26,492 nucleotides of DNA from Camillea tinctor (taxonomy: Eukaryota > Ascomycota > Sordariomycetes > Xylariales > Xylariaceae), in NCBI GenBank assembly GCA_022578605.1, contig MU394186.1:1-26492 (forward strand), read 5' to 3'. How positions within the stretch are numbered: the stretch's first letter is position 1; each line of letters starts with the position of its first letter. A program made the position numbers and the translations under genes. The notes beneath the pieces were generated by a model that searched no databases, was not told the DNA's origin, and was given only the letters and a program-made list of their open reading frames with translations. This document shows positions 11,353-22,225 of this stretch, piece after piece.

Positions 11353-12392
11353 TTTCTCGCATATTAAGTTATGGTGCTATTAGTGTACATATAGTAAACA
11401 GATACGAGAAATTCTGTTTTCCTTTTTTGGCTTTCCTTGCTTTGCTGGCTGCTCTATGGTGGGAACCGTTGAGCGTTGAGTTAGCGAATGGGGATTAGCC
11501 TATGGGTTTTAGATACGAAATTGGTTGTGGGTATTATTTTGTGTTTGGCGGTGTATGTATGTAGTAAAACCAATGGAGCCCTAGGTTCACTACTAATTTG
11601 GATCTGAGATAAGGAGGCCATGTCGTGTTCTAGTTGATAAATGTGTGAGACGGGAAGAAAACACATCGGTGGCCTGTTGATCTGCCTGTAAGCGATCGGT
11701 TGATCGAATTAAGGGAACTGTCTGTATTGATATCTAAAGGTAAGTGAGATAGGACAAAGTGAAAGGCTGACGGACAGACAGTTGGGTGACTGTATGCATA
11801 GGCTGGTCCTTGCACTAGATGCAATGTAGAACCTTTGTGTAGTTGACGTTGGAGTGCCCAAGCATGTCTCACTTGAACAAACGAGATGCAGTTGAGAATG
11901 TGTTCGATGAAGTAGAATGAGTTATTGGTCCCATGTACTGAGAATATTGATATGGCAAGTTTTGACTTATAAAGTAACTGAAATATAAATTCGAGTGCTT
12001 AAACTTAGGAAACTATAATTTTATCCCCAACGTCTATACGTAACTACACATATGTAGGTCACTTCAAAATCTCAAGGTTCTCTAATGTATAGGAAATCCC
12101 GTCTAGTATCTAAACTATTTTGTCTAGAGCGCACAGTCAAAAAGGCTGCAGCGTAATGCACCTGTGTCTATCATATTTCTTCATCCCATTCGCCCATCTA
12201 TAAAAACGCCCAAACAAACCCTTCGTGTTATCTATAAATATCGACTTTGCTCGGTTCACACAACCCGTGCTTCTACCAAACATCTAACCCAGAAAAACCC
12301 GAGCCGATCAAGCCGAAAACCATCCTGCCCCAGAATCGAGATGCATCATCGAAAGTGTCGTAAATTGCAAACGTTAACAACCAACCTCCTCA
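11353..12392. other. Intergenic, tRNA-Thr to the New1/Elf1 3' end
   Basis: This is AT-rich sequence with short, unrecognisable open frames. The right end should hold the 3' UTR of the New1/Elf1-type gene, and the left end contains the upstream side of tRNA-Thr. I see no further gene, RNA or repeat. Confidence 0.5.
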
Positions 12393-15300
12393 TTATTCAT
12401 CATCATCCGTATCCGGTGGGTGAGGCGTGCCCTTGGGACTGTTGAGCCACTCGATGTGACGCAGTCTTCGGCGGACTTCTTGTTCCTTGAGCTCCTTCTT
12501 GGTCTTCTTTCTCTTCTTCTTGGCCTTGAACTTCAAGGGTGTATTGTCCTCGGCGCCGCTATTCACTGCGCTGGTAGCAGCACTGCTAGCTGCCGTGCTA
12601 GTGACTCCACTGGTGAGCCCGCTACCTGGCTTGCTGCTATCTTCGAATCGATCAAGAGCGATGGATGCATTCCCCTTCATGGTCATACGCCCATCATTGA
12701 TGTGCCACTGCTCGCTGGCAAGCGCGCCAACGAACTCTTCGTTGTGGGAGATCATGACGACGCCACCCTTAAAGTCTCGGATAGCGACAGCAAGACCACC
12801 AAGTGAGTCACGGTCTAAGAAGTTAGTCGGCTCATCGAGAACAAGTAAATGAGGGTTGTTCCACATAGCGCCGGCAATAACGACCTTGACCTTTTGACCT
12901 CCTGACAAGCTACCAATCTCATTGTGGTTGGCAATCTCGGGATCGAGACCTAGATCCTCGAAGTGCTTAGAAATGACAGTCGGCTGGAGCTCACGGTAGC
13001 CGAGACCTTCGCGGGAAGCCTCGTGATCATCGAATTCCTGAACAACCTTGTCAAAGCCCCATTCGAGGAGAGTCTCACGAGACACCTGCGAGTTGAACTT
13101 GGGAAGCCAGGCTCTCCATTTACTGCAAATTATTAGTAGCTGTACAAATAAAATTTTGATAGCGTCCATTTAACTTACACTTCGTATTGGAAAGTCTTCT
13201 TCCATTTTTGACGACCAACAAGGGCTTCGATTTGTCGTCCTCCCTTGCCATCGCCCAGGTCGATTAGTTTGTCCATCTGCTCTTTATCTTTATCTGAAAG
13301 AATTCGAGTTTGCTTCAGGAACACCTCGCGATCGTCACCGTTGGCATATCGCCACTGCAAGTATTGGTTAGGAGTCTTCTCAAGATGCATTTCCACGTGC
13401 TCAAGAGCGTGCTGTTTAATATAGCCAATTCGCAGATTGGGATGCTTTTCGACTCTTCCGGTAGTTGGGATCACTTCACCAGTCAATAGCTTGATCAAAG
13501 TGGATTTCCCAGCACCATTTGGACCAATGACTGCCACGCGCGAGGAAAGACTCAGTTGACAAGAGACATCACTAAGAGATGGCTTTGGAGCCTTGGGATA
13601 CTGATACGAGACGCCGGTCATCCGAATAATGGCACGGGTCTGCGACTTGACACCCGTCAAGATACCTGGTGGCGGAAACTTGAACTGAACGTTGCTGGCA
13701 GAGAGGGTGTAGTAAGCCTTGGCTTCGGGACGGACCTGGACAAATGCAGAGAGGTTACCCTTGAAATGTCCAAGTTTCTTTCCGGGCTCGTAGTGGTAGA
13801 TGTCAGTTGTAACGTTGTCCAGGAAACCAGAGTCGTGAGAGACAATCAAACTAGTGATATCGGTATGAGTCTTCAGATAATTCTCCAACCAGGCAATATT
13901 GGCCACATCGAGATGGTTAGTAGGTTCGTCGAGGAGAAGAACATCGGCCTTTTGCAGCATAGCACGCGCCAAGGCCAACTTCATCTTCCAACCTCCTGAC
14001 AAAGACCCGACCTTCTGAGCCTGTCTTCCTTCAGGGCCAGCGGTGAAGCCGAACTCGGCCAAAACCTCAGAGATTCTCTCCCTACCCTCAGAAGCAATCG
14101 TCGGGTCTTTGACCATAAACTCCAGAATGCTGATGTCGGCATCCTCACCCTGGTTGTGTTCGACGTAACAAGTCCGGAGTACATCTTGGGGTGGGAACCC
14201 TTCCAATTTACCACCTGCAATACTCTTCATGAGAGTCGATTTTCCAGCTCCATTGCGACCACAGAGACCGTATCTGTGCCCCTTCAGGAGTCGCAGGTTG
14301 GTGTGAGACAAGAGAAGCATACCGCCGTATGCAAGCGAGAAGTCTGCATTGACGATTTCAATTTCACCATCATCCTCCTTTTCAGGGACACCATACTTGC
14401 GCTCATCTTCTGCGACATAATACTGATGAACAGCAGAAGCAATGGCATCGCTGGCTCCCGATTTGTGGACCAGATCCTTGAGGTAAGGAGCGATTCTATC
14501 CGGGATTCTACTAACTTGTCGGTGGTTCGCATCCTCAGCGACCATTTCGCAGATATAAGGGCGGGCTTGCTTGTAAATGTCTAGGTCACCCGCCAGGCCG
14601 CCGTTGTTCTTAATTTCAGCATCAAGGACCTTGGCGACGTCATCAGCGGATGTCCTTTCCACGATGGCCTTATCGTTGCCCATAGCCTTGTCCATAACAT
14701 CCAAGGCTCTCGTGGCTAATTCGCGAACCTCAGGTAGAGGCGCACGTTCACCAACGCTTTTGATACCTGGCTGAAGCTTGGGCAAGAATGTACGGGCCTC
14801 GATGGGATCGTGAACCAACTTGGTCAAGTTCTCGGTGATGACAACAGACTGGCGCAGCACCTCCTGAGTTGTAGTAGGATTGTTGAGGGTTCGTTCGAGG
14901 AAAGGAGTAAGGAGAGCAAGGACAGGAGACGTCACAACGGCGACGAATGTGGTCTGAGACAGGGCATGGATGGCCTTCTGTAGGGTCTGGGTCGAGGGAT
15001 GGTGTAGAGTGTCGATGAGAAGGGGAATTCTTGGAGCGACATCGTCATTGGAAAGCAGGGTAGTAAGCGACTGCATGGTAACAAGGGCTTGCTTCTCGAC
15101 ATCGGCCTTCAGGTCGTGCATGTTGTCTTCGGCAATGGGAATCAAGCTGGCCAGCTTGGCACCCATGGCCTCTCGGAGAATATCCGCTTCCTGAGCCTGC
15201 TCCTTGCTGAAGCCAATCTCCATCTTGGCTTTGTCAGCCATCCTCTGCATCAGCTTCAAAGCACCAATGGTGCCCTGCCACTTGCCAGACTTCTTGGAGA

Positions 15301-15784
15301 GGTAGGCAACCAGAGCCGGCAACAAGCCACAAACCATGGCCTCAGAGCTCAGTTGACCGAACAATGCATCAAGCCCGTATTGCGCGGCGTCGCGAACAAC
15401 GGTGCCCTTATCGGCTAGGGCATCGAGAGCACAGGCGACCATACCACCATCCTGGAGCAGAAACACGACTTCGCTCAGGGGCTGTCTGGACGTGAACTTT
15501 TCGAAGAGTGCACCTAGAAGGTTTTGTGCACCCTCACGTCGTAGGCCGCTCTTCTTGTCAGCAGCAGCCTTCTTGATCTCAGCAAGGACACCGTATTGTT
15601 GGAGGCCCCGGAAGCCGACCGAGTTCAAGAGAAGTTCGCAGAGAGCATAGCTGGCATCGACAGAGGCAGACGAGGTTTTGGCCGTGAATATAGTATTGAC
15701 AATAGCGGATACGTCGTCTTGCGACGGCGGAGGGCCGTCACCAGACTTGGTGATCATTATCGGAGGAGTTACTGGGTGAGGCAT
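12393..15784 (-). CDS. NEW1: EF3-family ABC ATPase, New1/Elf1 type
   Basis: This cytosolic twin-cassette ABC-F ATPase is related to elongation factor 3. Yeast New1 acts on ribosomes in translation termination, and fission yeast Elf1 is linked to mRNA export. Exons are 15784-13179 and 13122-12393, giving 1111 aa; the 56-bp intron has branch site TACTAAT. HEAT repeats fill about residues 25-370. Cassette 1 has Walker A GRNGAGKST (509-517), signature LSGGW (595-599) and a Walker B ending in DEPTNHLD. Cassette 2 has Walker A GPNGAGKST (754-762), an inserted chromodomain-like segment (about 790-920), LSGGQ (941-945) and DEPTNFLD. A Ser/Ala linker, a lysine-rich stretch and an acidic tail ending DTDDDE close it. 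VGRQKWKK and HNEEFVGAL fit New1/Elf1 rather than true EF3. Yeast New1's N-terminal prion segment is absent. The start at 15784 was chosen over an upstream ATG at 15877, whose added residues are low-complexity leader. Confidence 0.94.
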
Positions 15785-15803
15785 CGTGGACGATGTAGCG
15801 GTC

Positions 15804-15851
15804 GGGGAAAGAAGAGAAAGGGAAAAAGAAAAAAAGAAAAAAGGAGAGAAA
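15804..15851 (-). promoter_or_regulatory. 48-nt pyrimidine tract before the New1/Elf1 start
   Basis: On the sense (minus) strand this is 48 uninterrupted C or T bases, 20 to 67 nt upstream of the start codon. CT-rich stretches close to the start are common in strongly expressed fungal housekeeping and translation genes and often mark the transcription start zone. That role is inferred from position. Confidence 0.6.
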
Positions 15852-15896
15852 TAAAATCGAATGATAAAAATGAACAATATGACAATAATAGAAGAA

Positions 15897-15984
15897 GGCG
15901 ATAAACGAATAACTGGTATTTGGTGGGATTAAAAAATAACCAGTAATCGCCTCAAACGCCCTCTTCCTTTGGGCGATGATGAGG
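15897..15984. promoter_or_regulatory. Dyad cluster and PAC-like motif upstream of New1/Elf1
   Basis: GGCGAT (15897) and ACTGGT (15912) are mirrored by ACCAGT (15939) and ATCGCC (15946), forming a nested inverted repeat. A second pair, CGCCC (15957) and GGGCG (15971), follows. GCGATGATGAGG at 15973-15984 resembles the PAC box (GCGATGAG) of ribosome-biogenesis promoters. The cluster lies about 115-200 bp before the start codon. The symmetry is seen; binding is inferred. Confidence 0.35.
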
Positions 15985-17338
15985 AAAAAGGGAAAAGACG
16001 ATTAAACTTTCTCGATGGCCCAAAAAATCCAACTAAGAAAAGCCAGATGGTTAAATTTTCCCCTTATCGAGAATCTGACCCCTCGAAATTTTTCTTTATC
16101 AGTGCGTTCCAGTGTGATCCACCGCGGTCCACTAGATAACGCTGTTTCGTCCCCGTGTTACCACGAACCCCAGTATCCACTCATCGAGGCTTACACACCT
16201 AGGCTGATTAGGTAGGCAGGTAGGGCAGACAATAGAGGTATGGTGGCTCAATTCTTGTGGCTAAGTTTAGTTGATGCAGCTAGCCTAGAAAGGTGTGTTT
16301 AATTGATTACCTACTAGTATCCCGAGGTCCCATATTCTTTCCCTTCCTTTCCTTCATACTACATAACACACATTTTATTTCAGTGTCAATAAATTCTAGC
16401 CCACGATGTTATTCACGTTGCGTATAAAACTATATCTCACGTGCTAAACTTGACAGTCTAGTTTTTTCTTTTGTTTTTCTCTTTTTTTGGCCTTTGGCCT
16501 CGTCTCGACATGACTCTCGCAAAAGCGACTAACCTAAGGTTAATAATGAATTATAAGTAACCGAACGCCAAATATGGAGTTCCTAGTGGGATGGTTTCTT
16601 GAATCCCCCTCCACTCCACATCTTAGTAAGTTACAAGACATCTTCCGGTATATTGGTAAGTTTGGTTTCTTCTTGGGCCAACCTTCTATTTAACCTTTTA
16701 CTATACGAAACATCTCCTCTGTCATCTGATCTAGATGGCTTTTATATACAACAGTTCAGACGTAACATAAATCAGCGATTCCATGAAGTATAATGTTGGA
16801 CCAAGACTTACGCATAAAACATAAACGAGGGACGACCGAAGAAAATACCTCCTCGAGCATCTTCATTTAGATAATCTTGTATGTCCGCTAGGTATTTCAT
16901 ATGGACTCCAGTCATCGTCATCTTGATAGATTATGACAATTTTCTGTATTAAAAAAATATCAAATAGATTTTGCTCAGTGGTAAGTTCTTGGCCGGGATG
17001 AAAAGTTGATGGTCTTATCACAATTGTCTGCTCATATTGGTAATAAATGTAGTAGGTAGTGGTGTATAATCTGCCTACCTATGGCTCGAATGCGTAAGCT
17101 CTTCATTGCTCTCACAAGAATATCGCTCATTTGCCTTATAAAAGCACGGAATTGCTTGCGAGATCGAAACCTATTCTTTAATGCAAGGGCTTTGAGATAT
17201 TTTAAGGGAAGAAGCAAATGTTTATCTAAACTAGTGTACGAAAACAGTGTACTATATCGCTTAGAGAGAAGAGAAGAAGGAGTTTCGGAGTTTATAATAG
17301 ATCGGGATCAGCACCAAGAATTGAAAATCCCAACCAAA

Positions 17339-17409
17339 AGACCTGCCCAGACTGCCAGAGCACCTCGCTATACCGTTCAAGGCAGCTGGTCTTTTTTTTT
17401 TTTTTTTTT
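17339..17409 (+). other. Hairpin with B-box-like motif and T18 run
   Basis: AGACCTGCC (17339-17347) can pair with GGCA plus GGTCT (17381-17392) around a 3-base bulge. A run of 18 T follows at 17392-17409. The loop side contains GTTCAAGGC, which fits the Pol III B-box pattern GWTCRANNC. It could be a Pol III-type RNA relic or a SINE tail, or chance. No A-box was found. Confidence 0.25.
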
Positions 17410-17599
17410 ACACTAGTTGTAGCGCTCATCACTGAGTAATTTTATATGATAGTGCAAGTAGGTTTATTGCGGTAGGTTGCAATAGAATAGAATAGTATTC
17501 ACAGTTATCTTTCAATACTTTTGAATTCACGAAGGCCCTAACTGTTCCATATCATGATGCCTGTTGCCTCTTCAAGTATGCCGAGAGCCATTGTCATGT

Positions 17600-17621
17600 C
17601 ATTTCAAAGCCATTTCAAAGC
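17600..17621. repeat. Two-copy 11-nt tandem repeat
   Basis: CATTTCAAAGC occurs twice head to tail with no spacer. It lies in non-coding sequence and no role is evident. Confidence 0.8.
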
Positions 17622-18933
17622 AGGACTCACTTCAACTAGTAAACGCCCAGTCTCTTGAATTCAAAATAAATACATATTTATAACCAAATTATTTGGAAGC
17701 CAGTCTCTGATAACTAGGCTTCTTCTATCGATTTGAAACCTGAAGATAACTCGCTCGCTTGCTGTCCAGCTTACTCAGTGGACGTCGACACTTTGCTGAC
17801 GGCACGCTTACACTTGCCTTGATAAACTCTAGTTCGGCGGGATTTTGGACCGCCTTGAAGAACATAATTGCCTTATTGGGAAAATGAGAAATGAGACCCA
17901 GGCGCATGCAGGCCCGCTGGGGACCAAGTTAGCTAACCCAGCTCGCTATCAAAAGTTAGCCTATATACCTCGCGGACTAGCAGTTCTGCTGCTCTCTCGA
18001 AGTATATTGATCGTCTCACGCATAGGAAGCTTCGCCACCCCGCGACTGCGAAGTGCTGGTACGTAGGCGGTTAGCGTGATAGTATACCTACATAGTGGGA
18101 AGAGAACCACCCTTTAACACGAAGTTAACTAAGTATCTATCCTAGCAGTCCAAGAGAGGCTTGGAGATGAAGGTGCCAAGATGTTATCCTGTGGCGTCTC
18201 TGCCTGTACAAGCTGCCATGACGTATAACTGCTTGAAACGGCCAGCCTAACCTAGATATCTACTTACACATAGAGGTCATACCGCAAAACAGACCGCCCC
18301 ATGGTCGTTACTTAAGCATAAATGAACGGCATAAGAGGCGTGGCGCAGGTGATGGTGACCCCCGAATCATGCACTCGCCAAGCGCCGCGGCCGTAGTTTT
18401 GGTGCGGATCGAAACACCCCGGACGCCCGCTGGACCAAGAAAACCCATAGTGGACAGTACTTACACCACAGTGTTTCTGGGGATTGTTTTATCCACGAGC
18501 TTACTACAGTACTATCGACGCAGGTACTGGTCTGACACTGACGGGCTAAACAAAACAACATGCTTCGGAGGCCTTGGTAAGCTTGGTCATCTAAAACTTT
18601 GAATAGCTAAGTAGTAGGAGCCCTGGAGAGTAGAGACGTATTCGGAATTGACCGCCGGATATGAAGCATGCTTACTGACGCAGATCATGGATGGCTATGC
18701 CCGTTTAAACGATGTACGTTGTAGGGCTCGAGCAGCTACCATCCTTGGTTCTGCAAGACATGATGCTTGTCAGGTAGATGTCGTTTTGATATCGGAAAAT
18801 TACTTAAACATTCCCGAAAGGCCTTTCTTTCTATATTTCAAGTCAGCACAGCGTCACACGTTCCTCTTTTTTCTCGACACAGCACCACACACTCTTCAAC
18901 TAACACGGACATCGTCCCTGTCCCTACCACGGC

Positions 18934-21061
18934 ATGGGTCGGCCTAATACGATGACTACTGGGTTTCAATTCATTACCTCCATCAACACCGTTGCCCGCG
19001 ATGAGGAAACGCGTCGGAAAGTTCGTTCGCATGCTAGGCGACAAAAACTACCCAGTGATACAAGCCCAACGCAGTCGAAAAAGTCAGGCACACAGAAAGA
19101 TCGTACATCTAAGTTTAGACTAAAATCAACGACTCCATCGAGCAATGCAGGTCGGAAGACGTCCACGGTCGTCAAGGTTCAGAGAGTCACCCAAGATCCG
19201 GACAAAGCACCCAACTTTGAGACTTCTATGCTCACGAATGAACTCGCTATTACAGTAGCTAGAGAGCTCCCAACCTTTTCAATGCTTCGCATAGAGACGA
19301 CCCCGTTGACAGAAAACCTGCTAAAATACTGCCTCACGGTGTGCCTCTGTCCGAAGGAAACCATGGTACAAAAATGGTTTGATCGAGCTGGTGCGCCAAC
19401 ATATTTGAACACTTGTAAGCAGAATCCCGTGGCAGCGCGCTTATTAGTGAGACTCGGGCACATATCGTGAATTTCCCGCACTAGTCCGTAACGCATGTTG
19501 ACTTGCTCAGATTACTCTGGGTTTCTCGCAAACGCGTTCGCTATGAATCCACAAGGGGGCTGGTTCGAGTCTGTAAGTTACTTTTAAAAAGGGGGTTACT
19601 ATCAGCTAGTAACACAGCATACAGATCCAAGTCGACGCTGCTGCTTCTCACGCTTTCTTAGCCATGGTGGCCGCTATGCATAACTCACTCGCAAAGTGGG
19701 ACGACACAAGCACATTTGATTTCCACCGTCTGCAAGCGATTAAGTCAGTTAACGAACGGCTGAATCTAGAGGGGAAAAGTCAAGAGACTCCCGTGTCAGA
19801 CGGCGTCATTGTCGCCGTTGCCCTACTAGTCAACAATGAGGTCAGTTTGTAATAGACTCTTAATTATGACAATGTTAATTGACATGATACCTATAGACTT
19901 TTACCGGCTCAGTAGCGGCAGCAGCAGCGCACATGAACGGGCTTAAGAGAATGGTTGACTTGCGCGGCGGCCTTGTTGAAGGGTTCAAGCATAGTACAAT
20001 GCTTCAAAGAGCGATAGCATGGTTAGTAAAGTCTCCTTCACGAAACAGCAATAGTGTCACACTTTTCTTCCGAGCTATCTCTTTAACAAGCTTATAGGGC
20101 AGACTTTTCCTACGCTTCTGTGGCATCCGAGCCACTCATGTTCCCCTTCGTAGCTCAGCTTGCATCATCCCTGAATCTTCATGACCGGTTTCAGAGCCGG
20201 TCGCTAGTAGCGAATACGGAAACCCACAGACCCTCGGATCTCACTATCCACAATCGTGAAGTCGTTGAAGTTTTCGAATTAATGCATTCCATCACAGAAT
20301 GTCTAAACGCTTTCGATTATACGAATCTAGCGGCCATGTCTACAGAACGAGTACAAGTCAGCGATTCCATTTACTTAGTAGAATGGCGGCTTTGTAAACT
20401 GGAGGAGGCATGCCGACTCGAGCAATCCCCAAAGAGGGGCTCTCTCTTGTTGCTTACACCCACAGAAGATGACCGGCAGTTTGAATGCCCCTCATATACC
20501 GACATATCTGATATTCTTATCTACGCGGCACATCTCTTTTTGCATCTAGCCCTCCGTGGACAGCCACCTGCTGCTCTGAGACATAGAGCGCTTACGGAAG
20601 CACTCATGTCGGCGCTCTGTGACCCTCTTTTAACATTAGACCTCTTGTCGGCCCCCGAACCATATGCAAGCCCCAAATCATTCTATAGTGGGTGCAGCGC
20701 GGGAAATAATTCATCTGAAAGCTGGCACCCGATCACGCCCTCCTTGTCATCTCAGCATGCCACGCCCACGGAGCCCAAGGACGAGCTTCACGCAGACATA
20801 CTACTATGGGCTCTCTTTGTCGGCTCTTGTGTTCGCGTGCCCGTCTGCCGGAATGAATCACCCTTTATGTACCATGCCATCAAACTTGGTCATCATCACG
20901 AATTTTTCATCCATGCACTAAGAAATTGTTGCCGCATGCGCAATATCAAGGACAGGGGTACACTAACTACTAAGCTCAAGAATGTCATGTGGCTAGATAG
21001 CTGGTGCGAGAATCAGCTCGATCTTATCTGGATAGAAATTGGTGACCAGCTCACGGCTTAG
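18934..21061 (+). CDS. Fungal transcription-factor-domain protein lacking a zinc cluster
   Basis: This is a probable nuclear regulator of the large filamentous-fungal family with a fungal-specific transcription factor domain (PF11951-like by eye). Exons are 18934-19414, 19511-19572, 19625-19840, 19897-20021 and 20098-21061; all junctions keep frame and give 615 aa (609 from the alternative ATG at 18952). The N-terminus carries the basic motif DEETRRKVRSHARRQ (about residues 23-37), frequent at the start of this family. Other family-like stretches are NAFAMNPQGGWFES, VDAAASHAFLAMVAAMHNSL and HMNGLKRMVDLRGG (265-278), leading to QRAIAWADFSYA. No Cys6 zinc cluster is present, so direct DNA binding is doubtful. 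Intron 1 uses GTAAGC at 19415, not the in-exon GTGAGA at 19447, because only this restores YYSGFLANAF. It converges with the HET gene. Its target is unknown. Confidence 0.85.
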
Positions 21062-21440
21062 GTAAAATGTTCCGATCCCAGACGTTGAGGGGGCAAAGGG
21101 ACCGTGAATACGTTTGATATGAACATGACGCATGACAACGAAGCACCTGAGGAATCATCGTATTTAAAGGGAAACCTCATAACAGCCGCATCTTTGTTCT
21201 CCGCTCGATTTATCTTGCCCACCTCATTTTACTCTCATACGGCTATTTCTCGCATAGGACAAAGGACTACAAAGAGCCAGATCTATTCTTTGCAAACCCC
21301 CGAAGAATAATAAAGGCAACGCATCGAAACCGTCCGGCAACTTGTATCACAATCCAGCTCCTCTCCACGGAATATATACGTACACGTACAATCAAAACCG
21401 AATGAAAAAAGAAAATAAAAGAAAAAGAAAGAGTAACACC

Positions 21441-21599
21441 ATGGTGCAGACCCTAGGTTCTCCGCCCAATAGCGAAGTCTCCCAAGAAGCTGATAGGTCC
21501 CGGAGATCGAGTGCTCCGTCGCCTGAGCCGTGTCCGCATCCGTCAGCTCCTTCTGAAGGAACAGAAAAAGACGACAGCTCAGGGTCAGAATCAGAATAG
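21441..21599 (+). CDS. Possible 52-aa Ser/Pro/Glu-rich small protein
   Basis: An ATG in a strong fungal start context (AACACCATGG) opens a 52-residue frame ending in a TAG. A TATATA motif lies about 70 bp upstream (near 21373), and a purine-rich leader runs up to the start. The predicted product is Ser-, Pro- and Glu-rich, with a basic RSRR-like middle and an acidic Ser/Glu tail, so it would be disordered. The frame stays open upstream to a stop at 21255, so this could be the last exon of something longer. I recognise no family, and chance is a fair explanation. Confidence 0.2.
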   Translation: MVQTLGSPPNSEVSQEADRSRRSSAPSPEPCPHPSAPSEGTEKDDSSGSESE

Positions 21600-21713
21600 C
21601 TTCACGCTTATCTCAACCATGGACATCTCAGCTAAACCATCTCCCGTTCTACCGAATGATGCTGCCTAACCCCTATGAATATAGTACTAAGAAGAGGGCT
21701 CTCCAACCAAAAC

Positions 21714-21786
21714 AAAAAAAAAAAAAAGGAAATAGGGGCTCGAACTAAAGGAGCTTGCTCGATACCAACCAGCAGACCTATATCTA
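21714..21786 (-). other. tRNA-like relic with T14 run (Pol III type)
   Basis: Read on the minus strand, ATATAGG can pair with CCTATTT with one mismatch, as in an acceptor stem. Between them lie a GAGC-AA-GCTC hairpin and a B-box-like GTTCGAGCC, and 14 T follow directly. The anticodon arm is missing, so this is not a working tRNA. It may be a decayed tRNA or a tRNA-derived SINE end. Confidence 0.25.
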
Positions 21787-22225
21787 AAAGGGGGAGTTTT
21801 AACGTACTGCACACCATTTCGCTATATGATGGGAATATACGGCTTCGGCACGGAGATCCTCAAGGAATTTTGGCAGTTCATGGAGATACGGGATCCGGGA
21901 ATTATGTGATGGATACCGTCGGGGACCACAGGTCAAGAGATATGTCTAATTAGGGTAAAGGGACTGGGGTTCTATCAGCAACGACGTGGTAAATTTTATG
22001 ACTGTTTACAGACACTAACGAGAGCACGACATAGTTGGAGGAGGCATGGATGTGGAACATAACGGCCGGCATTTAATGTACTATTATTTTATTGTGTACA
22101 AGAGATAATCAGCATCGCTATTTTATACTTATGCATATATATACATCTTTGGAAATACATTCGCTTTATAGTTGTACACCGGCTCCCCCATTTCCCACCA
22201 TGGATCAAGGCAACCCGTGTCTTCC

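Larger units (their letters stand above)
15985..18933. other. Long divergent intergenic region, no gene seen
   Basis: Nearly 3 kb separate the divergent New1/Elf1 and regulator genes. Open frames are short and lack motifs. Visible details are a GAAATTTTTC (RRPE-like) site at 16085, TAGGTAGG-type short repeats near 16209-16224, a two-copy CATTTCAAAGC tandem at 17600-17621 and a hairpin with an 18-T run at 17339-17409. The CT-rich sequence at about 18860-18930 is probably the leader of the next gene. Confidence 0.5.
21062..22225. other. Intergenic between the regulator and the HET gene
   Basis: This holds the 3' sides of two converging genes. Within it are a weak 52-aa ORF (21441-21599) and a tRNA-like relic with an A14 run on the plus strand (21714-21786), both listed separately. 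The sequence near 21840-21950 has a short open frame with a GDTGSG stretch that I do not consider a real P-loop. Confidence 0.5.

Noticed and set aside
13556..13999. Plus-strand and other-frame open frames inside the New1/Elf1 gene (13556-13999, 14156-14584, 15089-15418, 15596-15904)
   Set aside because: They are antisense shadows of a strongly conserved ABC ATPase coding sequence.
15785..15877. A 31-residue N-terminal extension of the New1/Elf1 protein from an upstream ATG
   Set aside because: The extension is mostly Phe/Ser/Leu encoded by the pyrimidine tract of the leader. The family N-terminus fits the ATG at 15784.
19447..19510. Alternative donor GTGAGA for intron 1 of the regulator gene
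   Set aside because: It has an acceptable donor sequence, but the phase leads to a stop within exon 2. GTAAGC at 19415 keeps the frame and gives the family-like YYSGFLANAF.
21840..21950. GDTGSG stretch resembling a P-loop of a NACHT-type protein
   Set aside because: It lacks the Lys-Ser/Thr of a Walker A motif, the frame is short, and no flanking NTPase motifs are present.
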